A DNA stretch of 64,000 bases from Fremontodendron californicum (GCA_030761205.1 JAULJL010000021.1:10397160-10461159), one strand, 5' to 3'. Counted from the stretch's first letter, positions 35,826 to 47,764 are shown. The notes: a model not told the origin generated them from the sequence alone. A program made the numbers and translations.

Positions 35826-36107
35826 TAGACCTGTTTATGGGTTGAGTTACCTGTCTCGTTCGACAGGTTTTGTTTGAATTGGACTGGACTTGGGTAAAGA
35901 TTTTGATAATTCGGATCGATCCGAATTACTATTCATTAAATAAAAAAAAATTATTTAAATTTAATTATAAAAAATATATAAATATTAATATAAAAATAAA
36001 AATAATTTTATAATATTTCTTGAACAATGAAACGAGTTTTCGGTCGACCTGAGCCCAATCCAAAACGGACTTCGATAAGGAAAAAAAATATTTCTGGACC
36101 GCATAAT
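35826..36107. mobile_element. Family B MITE, copy B4 (right end lost)
   Basis: Left end TAGACCTGTTTATGGGTTGAG is clear. The right arm contains GGACTTCGATAAGGAAAAAA but fades before the canonical end. Confidence 0.75.
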
Positions 36108-36215
36108 AGCATATTTGTTAGTAATTTCAACATTAAAAGTATTTATTTCATGTATTTAATTGCTTTGTAATTTTGATCCTAAAAATTTTTCATTTTTGCC
36201 CTAATAATATTAGAT

Positions 36216-36421
36216 TTTATATTTGATGTATTGTTAGTATATACATTTATACGTTATCAGCGAATCATATGATGACACTTCATTAATAAGCAAATATAAT
36301 TTTTTTTAAAAATCTTTAAAAATAAATATAAATAACTTTACTTATTAATAGATGATATGATATGACTTACTGATAATGTATAAAATTATATATTGATATG
36401 ATAATGCGTCAAATATAAATA
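36216..36421. mobile_element. Family H short inverted repeat, copy H1
   Basis: TTTATATTTGATGTATTG at the left and GCGTCAAATATAAA at the right form inverted ends. GAATCATATGATGACAC and TTCATTAATAAGCAAATA are inside. A second copy lies at 40417. Confidence 0.65.
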
Positions 36422-36689
36422 CGTAATATTGTACCAGGTGATCCGAAATAGAATCATAAACCAACAAATATTTTTCGTAAAAAAGAAGGGGTTTTTGGAA
36501 AGTTTGAAGCCCTTGAAAGGCCTAATTTGTGGAAATGAATGGGTAATATAATACTGGATCAGTCTAGTGCTTGGTAAAGCTTCATTTTATAACATTTGGG
36601 CCCAAAAATTATTTTTTGCTAAGGAGACCAAAAAGTTTCTTCTTCAAGTACTACGGTTTAAGAATAGTAAAGCCACCTGTCATCTTTTT

Positions 36690-36900
36690 ATTGCTTTTTC
36701 AAATCCGACCCGATTCAAAATTTTATTTTATTGTTTGAAATATATTAAAATATTAAAAATATTTTTATATTAATATTATTATAATTAAATTTAGATAAAA
36801 TATTTTTATTCTTTAAATAATAATATGAACCGGACTTACTTAAATTACAAAATTTTATCTCATGCCCAATTCAATTCGGATCAAATTGGATAGGTCTATT
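36690..36900. mobile_element. Family B MITE fragment, copy B5
   Basis: Reverse-oriented fragment with the AT core TTAATATTATTATAATTAAA and the right end ATTGGATAGGTCTA. The left arm is short (AATCCGACCCGATTCAAAA). Confidence 0.6.
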
Positions 36901-37519
36901 CATAAATTTTGAGTCAAGTATATATACACTAGTGTTTAGACCTCGTGATGCTTCGATTGTAGATTATGCTGAACGTTGCGCAAGATGTTAAGATAGTTAT
37001 ATTATGTACATATTAAAATAAAAATGTTTGTGCAGCATATGATTGAAGCTAAAGAAACAATATTAGAGTCTAGAAAGTGTGCAAAAGTAAATCAAATATC
37101 GATTAGAGATTCAATGTTCGGTTTAGATTTTTTAGTATTGATTCAGATCATAAAAAAGTTTATTTGATTCGGTTTCATTATTTTCTATTCGATTATTTTT
37201 ATATTTTTTAAAGTAAAAATATATTTTTATTTATAAATTTAAAATAATATTAAAAAAAGAAGATTTTTAAATTTAAAAAATTGATGTTGAATCTATTTGA
37301 ATTTGTGAAATTTAGTTAGAGGTCGATTAAATTTCTAAGCTAATTAGGTTCGATTTTTAAAATCAATTCATTAACCCAAATTTGTTTTTTAAATCAAATT
37401 GAACCCAATTGAACAATTATCTATTATTAATATATATATTTTTAATTTTTATCGATAATTTATCAATAAAAAAAATAACATGAATTTATTTTTCAAACAA
37501 AATAAAAAACCTATTATTA

Positions 37520-37915
37520 TACATCACGTGATACAAAATTAAGAATTATTTGAATAGTATCACACACGAACAGGATATGAAAAAATAAATAAAAAACTAC
37601 ACGACAAAAAAAAAAAAAAAACAACATGAACACGACATGAATACACGAAAGTGTCAAAATTTATATAAAATGAACTTGATACAAAATTGAGAATTATTTG
37701 AATTGTGCCAATTAGATATAAGAATTTCAGACACGAAACGAATATGAAAAAAATAACTAAAACACAATACAACATGAAAAAATAATACTAACACAAAACG
37801 AATGCATGAATATATCAAAATCTATACATATCGTGTCAAATTTTATATATATAATATTTTTATTACGATTATAACACAAAAAAATAATATAAATATAACA
37901 CGGAATTTAATTATT
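37520..37915. mobile_element. Family C repeats, copy C4 (two partial copies in tandem)
   Basis: The phrase TGATACAAAATT(A/G)AGAATTATTTGAAT occurs near 37530 and 37678, each followed by family C sequence. The second copy runs on to GATTATAACACAAAAAAATA and CACGGAATTTAATTATTAA. Confidence 0.6.
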
Positions 37916-37991
37916 AAAAAATTTAAAAAGAAAAAATTCAACCAATTATTTGTCACGTGACAAGTCGTGGCAAGCAAGCAATTGGGGAAGA

Positions 37992-38015
37992 AATCCCCTT
38001 CAATTGAAGGGGATT
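37992..38015. repeat. 24-bp perfect palindrome
   Basis: The half-site AATCCCCTTCAA is followed at once by its exact reverse complement. Another GGGGATTCC follows at 38021, so the half-site recurs directly. Confidence 0.9.
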
Positions 38016-38324
38016 CCAAGGGGATTCCTTTAATAGTATTGTCTAAGATGTATAAGATATTTCTCTTTCTTCTACTAAAAAAAATTATAAACATCAATAT
38101 ATATTAATATTTCATTGCACATATGTATATGAACAATATCGAAGAATAAGAAATGACATAAAAGAGTGAGATTTAAAGAGCTTAAAAAGTCAAACATTTT
38201 ATGTAAAAAAACAATGCATATAGATACGTGTATAATATACATACAATACACATCAACATGGAGAGAAAGAGAAATAGAGAGAAAGATCAAAGAAGTAGGT
38301 AGGCAAGTAGAATAAACTTGATAA

Positions 38325-38514
38325 CGTTGGATATGATACCAAAAATATATATATATATATATATAAATATGATACGGATATACGAATATATTTAAACTTT
38401 ATATAATACGAATTATTAAAATATCAAAATTTATATAAAATATATAACATCTTAAACACGATTATAATGCATACAAATATATAAATACGATATGAATATA
38501 CGAATTATCAAATT
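38325..38514. mobile_element. Family C repeat, copy C5 (interrupted)
   Basis: ATAATACGAATTATTAAAAT, ATCTTAAACACGATTATAAT and GATATGAATATACGAATTAT in family C order. It is cut near its right end by the hAT-type element at 38515. Confidence 0.7.
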
Positions 38515-38957
38515 TAGGGTTGAGCATTCGATCGGTTCGGTTCTAAAATTTCGAAAGCCGATTAAACCGATTAAATGTAAAAATCGACCGAATCGACTGA
38601 CAAAGATTCTAAAATCAAATCCGATTTGAATTGGTCGATTCGGTCGGTTTAATCGATTTTAACTATTTAAAAAATAATTTATTTATTATATATTATTATA
38701 TAATATAAATTTTAAATTATTATATAAATATATTGTATTTATATTATATTTAATTTTAAATTAAAAATAAAATTAAAAGCGTCGGTTAGTTCGGTCTATT
38801 TGGTTATGAATTTAAAAATCGACAATCGATCGAACTAACCGACTAAATCGATTTTCATGACCAACTAATTTTAAAACCGAATTAATTAAATCAAATTAAC
38901 TAAATTTAATTGATTCGATTGATTTAATCAGTTAAAACCGATTAATACTTACCTCTA
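38515..38957. mobile_element. hAT-type MITE nested in a family C repeat
   Basis: Ends TAGGGTTGAG and TACTTACCTCTA with GATCGGTTCGGTT / AAAACCGATTAAT subterminal inverted repeats. Perfect 8-bp target duplication ATCAAATT at 38507-38514 and 38958-38965. The interior is rich in CGGTTTAATCGATTTT-like words. Confidence 0.92.
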
Positions 38958-39175
38958 ATCAAATTTAAGTAGAAGTAGGGTTTATACTTTATAGGTTAAA
39001 AGAAAAAACTAAGAAAAGTGCGGCTGACAAATATAATATAAATATTTATTTATCTCAAAAGGGGAGCAACATATTGGGGGTACAAAGAGCAATAACATGC
39101 CTGTTTGGATTGGGTTAAATTCGAGGAGAAAAAAAAGCAAAGGAAGATATAAAAAATGAGTAAAACAATTAAATG

Positions 39176-39382
39176 GTGTTTATAGATGTTAATTGAAAAT
39201 TATTTAATTATTATTTTAAAAAATATTTTTATATTTATTATTAAATTAAAAAATTCATTAATTATATATATTTTTAAATATCATTTTAATTAATACTATA
39301 TTACAAAAAATTCATTAATTATATATATTTTTAAATATCATTTTAATTAATACTATATTACTATTAGATACTATTAACATTT
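39176..39382. mobile_element. Family D AT-rich MITE, copy D3, with internal 57-bp duplication
   Basis: Family D ends (GTGTTTATAGATGTTAATTG / ACTATTAGATACTATTAAC). A segment beginning AATTCATTAATTATATATA is repeated exactly in tandem with period 57 (from about 39250 and 39307). Confidence 0.7.
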
Positions 39383-39769
39383 TTTAAATTTTATTATTAT
39401 AATCAACAAATTAAACTCATAAAAAATGAAAAAAAAAGCAAAGCAAAAAGCAAAGAGAAAATGCAGAGCACATGATTCTCTGCCACAGAATAGTTCATCA
39501 TCATAATTCTCAAAAACAGATTAATGTTTCTTTTTTCTTTTTAATTTGTGCAGTTCGAGGCAGAGAAGAAAATAAAATAAAAATAAAAAGGTGTCTCAAA
39601 ACTAAAGGGAAAGAAATTGGAGTAGAATCTAACCGGGAGACATTCACTTGGGAAACAAACAAAGAATAGAGAAAGGAAAAGAAAAAAACAAAGGAAAACT
39701 CTCCAAAAAGAAAATGCTGAAGTTGAAGCTTATTCTGACACCAGGATTCCCACACTTGTTGCTTCCAAC

Positions 39770-39930
39770 GCTATACACGATAAAAATTATCGTTTGACGA
39801 TTTATGTATTAATATCGTGTTAATTTTATTTTTTTATATCATAATCAATAAAATATTAATAATTTATATTATATAAAATTTGACACAATAATATTATGTT
39901 TTTATTTTTTTATATCATATCATATTATAT
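39770..39930. mobile_element. Family C fragment, copy C6 (reverse)
   Basis: ATACACGATAAAAATTATCG, AATATCGTGTTAATTTTA and TTTATATTATATAAAATTTG resemble the family C centre; truncated. Confidence 0.4.
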
Positions 39931-40416
39931 CGTATTTTATATTATATATATATTTTTTTTTGTCTATTTGTATAGTAAATCTAGTTCATATCCCTTGTTC
40001 TTTTGCATCGTTTACCATTTTCTACATACAAGGAAAGCAAACTCCATTTTGTTTGCAGCCTTTTCTAGAAATGGTAAATCTTTCTCTCTTTTCCCAGGGC
40101 TTAACCTTTTCCTTTTCTTCCTTGGATTTCCATTCCATTTCTTAACCATTTTCCAATGTTTCTTCTCCCTTTTCTTTCTCTTGATCAAGGCTTTGTTGGT
40201 TTTTTTTTTTAATATAAAAATTTTGATTTGTTTATTGTCCCCAATGCTAAGTTGTCCATGGACTTTCTTAACTTTTCTGATGATTTTATATACAGAAGAA
40301 GCATGTAGAAAAATTGTTGCTTTTCCATTCTTTCATCTGGCCTTTTATGTTAGTAAATGACAAGAGCCTTGGGTTTTTTTTTTTTTTTTTAAATGTTTAA
40401 CATATATTAAAATAAG

Positions 40417-40593
40417 ATTTATATTTGATGTATTGTCAGTGAATCATATAATAACACTTTATTAATAAATAAATATAAAATTTTAAAAATTCTTAAAAAT
40501 AAATACAGATAATTATAACTTTTAACAGGTGGCATCATGTGGTTCATTGTCAGTGCATAGATCTATATACTAGCAATGCATCAAATATAAATT
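40417..40593. mobile_element. Family H short inverted repeat, copy H2
   Basis: TTTATATTTGATGTATTG / GCATCAAATATAAA ends as in H1, with GTCAGTGAATCATATAATAA inside. Confidence 0.65.
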
Positions 40594-40792
40594 CATAAAA
40601 ATATATAGAGAGAATATTTGTGGTGACTTTCCAACAAATTTTCAAACTATCAATACTAAATTTTGCTAGGGTTTAATAGCCAATTGTAACCCTTTCAAGT
40701 CCATTAGGTTTTATCAACTATCAATTAATTCATTAATTATTAAGGTAAAGGAATCAACTACTCCTTTTTGAGTAATTATTTAAGGGTTAGCA

Positions 40793-40960
40793 GACATCGA
40801 TAAAAATTATTTATTTATTATTTTAATTTTTTTGTTGTATTTAATACATTATTTTCATTGAATTTAATAAAAAATAATGTATTGATTATATATTTTTTAT
40901 ATATATTAACTTAACCAGTATTACTACGCATTAATTAACATTTCTCATTAATTAATAATT
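40793..40960. mobile_element. Family D AT-rich MITE, copy D4
   Basis: ACATCGATAAAAATTATTTA to CAGTATTACTACGCATTAA, AT-rich core, D2-like orientation. Confidence 0.5.
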
Positions 40961-41716
40961 TTAAAAAAGATGCTTATGGTGTTTCCACTTTTGAACTTCC
41001 ATTAATGATTTAAAAAATTATTTGATACATTATTAATGGAGTTTAAAAATTCAACCAATAAATTTAATAAGATGACACATGTTCTTATAGAGTATAATAA
41101 AAAATATTAATATAAAAAAACTTATTAATTTAATTTCTCTTATAAAATTTAAAAACTGGCAATATATAAAAACAGACTTTTGCCATTTTGTTAATTAAAT
41201 TCTAACGACAAAGATTCCAAAGTGGCAAGACTCCCCAAAAAATAAAAAAATTCATTAATTAATATCTACCTTGGCATTGCCCACCTAGTTCCTCAAGATA
41301 TAGGTTCTATAATAACATGAGCACTTATATTATGAGAAATTATTTTTTATTTGTCACTTAAGTTTTTAGATTTTATAAATAGGATTAACAGTGTCACATA
41401 TATTTTTAGATTATAAAAAAATAATTAAAAAATATAACATGTGATAATCTCTTAATTCATTTGTAAAATTAAAAAAAAAAATTCAATGTCAGTGCATAAA
41501 AAATAAACTCATTATATTATTCATATAAATACAGTTGAGGAACTCTATAAAGGGTTCATAACATTTGGTTTGATTTACTATACAATCTTTTCGACATTTA
41601 AATATCTATAAAAATTTTTGGTTTTCAAAACAAAAAGAAACAAAGCAAAAAACCACTTGAGCTTATACTGTATATGCCAATCTGGAAGTATATATGGAAA
41701 AGGTAAAGATCAGAAA

Positions 41717-41753
<37 letters not shown>

Positions 41754-42027
41754 GAGAATGGACAGATTAAGAGCAAAGGGAAAAAATGAATATATATTAG
41801 AAATTTTTGAGAATAAAATACCAAAACTTACACTATTTCTATGACCTCTTTCGGATCAAATATTTGTATTAAAGAAACAAAGATTTGTGATTTTTTTTTT
41901 TTTGCTTCTGAATTCTGATCATTAAATGTGCATATGTTTTGGTGATCAATTCAGAACACCACCCCTATTTTATCTAAATATATTTTATCACCTTTTTTAT
42001 GCCCTCTAACTCATGCAAGTAGTTTTA
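40961..42027. other. AT-rich intergenic DNA, with a (TA)n tract
   Basis: No gene recognised. A (TA)n microsatellite lies at about 41720-41748. The stretch 41325-41500 has ACATGTGATAATCTCTTAAT and matching words seen also at 14870-14960, probably another diverged MITE. Confidence 0.6.
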
Positions 42028-42275
42028 GTAATTCGTGTATCCGTATTGTATTTGTATATTTTTACGTGTTATAACTTATAATTGTGTTTAAGGGTATTAT
42101 ATATTTATATAAATTTTGATACGTTAATAATTCGTGTTATATAGATTTTGACACGTTCGTATATTCGTGTCATGTTCGTATTATTTTTTTCGTATTACAT
42201 CGTGTTCTGTGTCATTTTTTTTAATTTTCCCGTGTCTTGTAATTATATCGTATCGTATCTAAAGTTATCAAGTCT
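42028..42275. mobile_element. Family C repeat, copy C7 (reverse orientation)
   Basis: TAATTCGTGTATCCGTATTG, AATAATTCGTGTTATATAG, CACGTTCGTATATTCGTGTC and TATATCGTATCGTATC: a complete, well-preserved copy read on the opposite strand. Confidence 0.75.
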
Positions 42276-42596
42276 ATATACTATATATAGTTTAAAGAGT
42301 ACAAAAAGATTTATTCCTTTACCTTTTATATTATCAAACCTGAAATTATGCATATATGCATATATAAATTGAATATTGCAGCTTCTCACTTTTCACACTC
42401 AATAATTCTATTTGAGAATTTGGAAAGGACAAGGAAATTTCAGTCAACATATATAGTCAATAACTGGTCGATGATTTGAGGGAAAATAGAGCTAAAAAGG
42501 AATAATCCTTTGCCCTATTTTGAGAGGATATAGTTAGTCCCTTGTGTGAATATTCATTTAAATCACCTCAACCAATTTAAAATTTTCACTAACAAT

Positions 42597-42888
42597 TAGA
42601 TCTGTTCAAGGATCGAACGAACATGCCCAATATGTATTAAACTGGGTCTAAATAAGGATTTTTTTTTTCAATTCGGATCGTCCAATCTAGCCAAAATTAC
42701 TATTCATTAATAAATAATATTTTTATTTAAATTTAATTATAAAATATAAAAATATTAATATAAAAATATTTTTTTAATATTTTCAAATTTTTTAAACGAT
42801 AATATGAGCTTTTGGAATGGCCTAGGCCAAACTTTGGATAAAAAAAATAAAAAAAATCGGGCCACGACCCGACCCATTAACAAATCTA
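42597..42888. mobile_element. Family B MITE, copy B6
   Basis: TAGATCTGTTCAAGGATCG to CCCATTAACAAATCTA. Flanks CTAACAAT / CTAATCAT agree at 6 of 8. Confidence 0.8.
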
Positions 42889-43724
42889 CTAATCATGTGT
42901 GTATATATATATATAATTGATATTTTCTCACATCAATTTTTTTACTTTAATTAAAGAAATCAACTTATTCCTTTATTTTTTTTATCAAAAAAACACCATT
43001 ATTATCAGTTATATGTAAATATATGCGTATGTTTTTTTATTCGTATATAATATTGTCCTATATAAAATATGTAATGATCATTACATTTTCTTATTTGCTA
43101 TGATCTCACCAAAATAAAAAAGTTTGCTACTATATTTTTATTTATTATTATTTCATAATATTTTGAACTTAATAATCTAGGTCTTTTTATCTTAATATAG
43201 CCAAAAAAAATTAATTTCCAAAATACCTCTACTTTTTTTTTTAAATACCAAAATTCGCTTTTTTTTTAAATTAGTTGAAAAATCACCATGGCCTATGGCT
43301 ATTTTCAACTGAAAATTTTAATTTTTTTTAAAATACCAGTTGGGAAATCGCCATGGCCCATGGCGATTTCCCAACTACAATTTTAATTTTTTTTTAATTT
43401 TTTACATTGGGAAATCACCACTGTGGGTGGCAATTTCCCAATGAGGGAATTCACAAGGTGATTTCCCAAGGTAAATTTCACTTTTTTATTTTATTTTAAT
43501 TCTTTTAAATTTTAATAAATAATAAAATTTAAATAAAAATTATATAATTTATAAATTTAAAAAATAAAGATTTAATAATTTTTAATAATTTTATTAAATA
43601 ATATATTTTAAATAAAAATTATATAATTTTTAATTTTAAAAAATAAAAAATAAAAAATTTAAATTTAAATAACAAAATTAAAAGGATAACAATTTACAAA
43701 AAATTCAAAAATTATATTCGTAAT

Positions 43725-43871
43725 TAGGCTTGCTCATGGGCCGGGCCGCGACCGGGAATTTTTCAACTTCCTTGCCAAGGCCCGGCTCGCGGGCCTGAAT
43801 TTAATTATTTTAATATATAAATAGTGATCCGGGCCTGGCCGAACGAGCTGTCCGGCCCATGAGCAGGTCTA
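43725..43871. mobile_element. Family B MITE, copy B7, short form in the foldback loop
   Basis: TTGCTCATGGGCCGGGCC to GGCCCATGAGCAGGTCTA, only 147 bp. The GC-rich ends are nearly perfect inverted repeats. Confidence 0.8.
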
Positions 43872-43954
43872 TCCCTAATGTCAATTGAATTCTTTCAACT
43901 TGTATTCGTAATAAATGGACCTCCGGGAGAAAGACCAACCAAAGTGTCGTATTA

Positions 43955-44160
43955 GTTCGGGCTTGGACAAATGTTTTTGTAATTTTATTAAATAATAAAA
44001 TTTAAATAAAATTTAAATAATTTTTAATTTAAAAAAATTTAAATAACAAAATTCAAAAAATTATAAAATATATAAAAAGATAAAAATATTTTTTAATAGT
44101 GAAATGGGCTTGGGCAAGGGAAAAAATTTCGGGTTGCGGCCCGACCCATGAATAGGTCTA
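43955..44160. mobile_element. Family B MITE fragment, copy B8, in the foldback loop
   Basis: The right end CCCGACCCATGAATAGGTCTA is intact. The left arm is partial (GTTCGGGCTTGGACAAATG). A further right-end fragment (CCGGCCCGGCCCATGGACAC) lies at 44337-44357 inside the right foldback arm. Confidence 0.7.
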
Positions 44161-44761
44161 ATTACGAATATAATTTTTTAATTTTTGGTAAATTGTTATA
44201 TTTTTATTTTTATTTTTTAAATTAAAAATTATATAATTTTTATTATTTTATAAAATTAAAAAATAAATAAATTAAGGTTGAAAAATTGACACCGTGGCTT
44301 GGGTAAGCAAATGTGGTGTTGATACCATACATGGACCCGGCCCGGCCCATGGACACTTCTACCACCATGGGATAAAAATTATATATAAAAATTATTAAAT
44401 CTTTATTTTTTAATTTATAAATTATATAATTTTTATTTAAATTTTATTATTTATTAAAATTAAAAGAATAAAAAAAAGTGAAATTTAGCTTGGGAAATCG
44501 CCACCCACGGTGGCGATTTCCCAATGTAAAAAATTAAAAAAATTTAAAATTGTAGTTGGAAAATCGCCATGGCCCAAGGCGATTTTTCAACTAGTAAAAT
44601 TTTTTTTTTTTTTAAATATCAATTGGAAAATCGCCATGGGCCATGGCGATTTTCCAACTGGTTTAAAAAAAAACGGATTTTGATACTTAAAAAAAAAAGT
44701 AACGGTATTTTGGGAATTAAATTTTTTTTAGCTATATTAAGATAAAAAGACCTAATAGTCC

Positions 44762-45156
44762 CTATGTTTTCTATTAAAGGTTCAAAATCAAACTCTTATT
44801 TTTTTTTTTTGTTGTTGTTAAGATTAATAGATAGACAAATATATGTACAGACAGTTATTATTTATATATATATATATCATAATTTAGAAGAATTTATAGA
44901 CTCCTAAGACAAATTTTAAAGCAAAAAATTATTATGTTTTCTCAAACCTTCTATTTGAAGGAATTAATAAATTTAAAAAAGAATAGGGTTCCCACCAATA
45001 GAATCCATTGGTAAAAACTTTATAATTGTAAACCAAAAGAACTTTTGACTAAGCCTCATTTACAAGAACTTTTATTATTGTCATCATCTGGAACAAAAGA
45101 GACTTGACTAAATAAAAAGCAGCAGACAAAGAAAAATATTCGAAGTGATTAATTAG
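44762..45156. other. Intergenic DNA, nothing recognised
   Basis: AT-rich, unrelated to the repeat families listed, and no credible frame. Confidence 0.55.
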
Positions 45157-45334
45157 TATTTTGTTAACGAGTGTTTTAACATCGTTTTTAAATTTATTAT
45201 ATATAATAATATTTTATTTAATATATAAAAAATAATAAATAAAATTATTAATTATAATATTTAATATAATATTATTTATATAAATAATATATTAATTAAT
45301 TTTAAAAAATAGCAAAAGAACACTGGTTAGTAAA
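45157..45334. mobile_element. Family E MITE, copy E3
   Basis: TTTTGTTAACGAGTGTTTTA / AGAACACTGGTTAGTAAA inverted ends around an AT core. Confidence 0.65.
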
Positions 45335-46163
45335 TTTTTTTTTTTAAAAAAAGTATTATTTCCTATTCTCTTTGTCCTGGTTATCATTATTAATTCCGAC
45401 CTAGCTATAGTCATAAGTAGCTTTAGGTCAAAATCACAAATCTAAAAACTGTGTATAACCTACTATTTATGACATTGGAATTGAATTTATGCCTTGACTA
45501 ATCTTCTAACTTTGTCTTGGATACTTTGATAGGGACCCCCAATTTGCTCCCATCTTTCTTTTTCAAATCTTTATTGGAGAGAAAAAGCCCCTTCCCAATA
45601 GATTCATAATCACTAAACATATATATAATAGTACATGTACCAAAAGTAAAAAGATTGATATATATATATATATATAAATTTAAAAAAGTTTTAGTGCTCT
45701 AAATTAAGGGTTTTCTTAACCCAAAAAAAAAAAAATTAGGTGAGGAAAGGCTACCCAATATAGGGTTAGGGCATGTCACAGATTTGAGAGAGGATTAATA
45801 GTGATATTTATAAATTACCCATCAATTAAGATTAATGATGAAATTCGAACCCTGATGCTTACCAAGATACTAATGAATATTCAACAAATTGAGTCAATTT
45901 AGGTTGGGAAATTAAGGGTTTTTTTTTTCTTCTTACGTTGATGAATTTCTTGTAATACTAGATTTTTTTGTTACAATAAATTAATTTTTATCCATTGATA
46001 AGGTTTCTTCCCCTTCTGAGATAAAATATACAAATTGAAATTACAATCATATAGTATGATGACATAAGTATTACATGAAATAGTACAAATTCAAATAAGT
46101 AAATCATCAAATTGATATGAAATTAGACTAAACTTAGTATAATCAAACTCGAACATGAAGCTT

Positions 46164-46358
46164 AAATCTGTTCAAGGGTTGGGCTACCCGTCTAAGCCAA
46201 AGATCTGTCCGACATTTGGAAGAATTTGGACAGAAATATTGAGTTTGAAAATGAGTTTGAACGAAAAAATAAGACTTGTTACGGGCCGGATTAACTTGGA
46301 CAAACAAAATATTTATTAATATGAGATCTAGACTCAACTCGACTTATGAACATCTCTA
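46164..46358. mobile_element. Family B MITE, copy B9 (first copy of the duplication)
   Basis: TAAATCTGTTCAAGGGTTGG to CTTATGAACATCTCTA; internally deleted. Confidence 0.7.
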
Positions 46359-46361
46359 ATG

Positions 46362-46395
<34 letters not shown>

Positions 46396-46971
46396 TTTAC
46401 TGATTTCTTATATTGGCATCGATTTATTAGATTATAAATAAAAGATTTGAAGTATATATTAATATATATCAAACTTTAAAAAAAATAAAAAATCAAAGTC
46501 TCAAACCTTCCTAATTAAGAAAAAAGACGTACAGTGCCAACAACCGTATAATTTGTTAATAAAATATTAAATTTTTTTTATTAATAATTAATATTCAATG
46601 GTACTTACAATGGTACTTACAAATCACCCATCAATTGAGACTAATGGTGAAACTTGAACCTGATGCTTACCAAGATACTAATGAGTATTCAATCATCTGA
46701 GTCAACTCAATTTGGCAAATTAAGGGTGTTTTTTTGTTCTTACGTTGATGAATTTCTTGTAATACCAGATTTTTTTGTTACAATAGGTTAATTTTTATCC
46801 ATTGATAAGGTTTCTTCCCCTTCTGAGATAAAATATACAAATTGAAATTACAATCATATAGTATGATGACATAAGTATTACATGAAATAGTACAAATTCA
46901 AATAAGTAAATCATCAAATTGATATGAAATTAGACTAAACTTAGTATAATCAAACTCGAACATGAAGCTTA

Positions 46972-47166
46972 AATCTGTTCAAGGGTTGGGCTACCATTCT
47001 AAGCCAAAGATCTGTCCGACATTTGAAAGAATTTGGACAAAAATATTGAGTTTGAAAATGAGTTTGAACAAAAAAAATAAGACTTGTTACGGGTCGGATT
47101 AACTTGGACAAACAAAATATTTATTAATATGAGATCTAGACTCAACTCGACTTATGAACATCTCTA
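46972..47166. mobile_element. Family B MITE, copy B10 (second copy of the duplication)
   Basis: Paralogue of B9 produced by the segmental duplication rather than by a new insertion, since the flanks are identical. Confidence 0.7.
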
Positions 47167-47591
47167 ATGAAATATATATATATATGGTCTACTGATTTCT
47201 CATATTGGCATCGATTTATTAGATTATAAATAAAAGATTTGAAGTATATATTAAGATATATCAAACTTTAAAAAAAAAAAAATCAAAGTATCAAACCTTC
47301 CTAATTAAGAAAAAAGACGTACAGTGCCAACAACCGTATAATTTGTTAATAAAATATTAAATTTTTTTATTAATAATTAATATTCAATCTTGACAACCTC
47401 ATATAAAAAAGAAAAAAAAACTTCAAGTTGGTAATTCAAATTATTTTAACCTAACCAATTAAGTAGAGCTTTTTTAAGAATCAAAGAAATGGTGGAAACA
47501 AAAATTGTGTTTATATATATATATATATATTCAATGTGATTGATTGAATAGAGACATAGAGTACTATTAAAAAAAACACAACGTATTAGAA

Positions 47592-47764
47592 AATATTAAT
47601 CAATATCATTAAACATTGATTAAGATTATATATATAGAAAGAAAAATATAATTAATAATTTTTTTTAAAAATTCAGTAAAAATAATATATTAAATATAAA
47701 AAAAATCTTAAATTAATAATTAAATAATTTTTAATCGGTGTTTATAGATATTGATTAAGCAGAC
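47592..47764. mobile_element. Family D AT-rich MITE, copy D5
   Basis: AATATTAATCAATATCATTA to CGGTGTTTATAGATATTGA, D1 orientation. Confidence 0.6.

Larger units (their letters stand above)
43179..44753. mobile_element. Large foldback element with hairpin modules in each arm
   Basis: The ends AGGTCTTTTTATCTTAATAT and ATATTAAGATAAAAAGACCT are perfect complements, and complementarity continues inward to about 43726 and 44161. Each arm carries three hairpin modules: 43273-43311, 43339-43375 and 43405-43443 on the left; 44489-44526, 44553-44592 and 44624-44661 on the right. Module 43339-43375 is perfect: GTTGGGAAATCGCCATGG, one base, then its complement. A lone half-module lies at 43448-43478. 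Flanks AATAATCT / AATAGTCC (6 of 8) may be an old target duplication. The loop holds family B sequence. No coding frame. Confidence 0.9.
45803..47388. repeat. 0.79-kb tandem segmental duplication
   Basis: Copy 1 is about 45803-46596 and copy 2 about 46597-47388. They are near-identical over long stretches, from TGAATTTCTTGTAATAC to TTAATAATTAATATTCAA. Differences are scattered substitutions plus a long (AT)n at 46364-46391 that is only a few repeats at about 47174. Each copy includes one family B element. Confidence 0.93.

Noticed and set aside
39896..40360. 154-codon frame on the plus strand
   Set aside because: Almost entirely Phe/Leu/Ser from pyrimidine-rich DNA; low complexity, no homology recognised.
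43330..44665. CRISPR-like array, because of repeated palindromic modules
   Set aside because: The modules are irregularly spaced, inverted between arms and in a plant nuclear context; they are parts of a foldback transposon.
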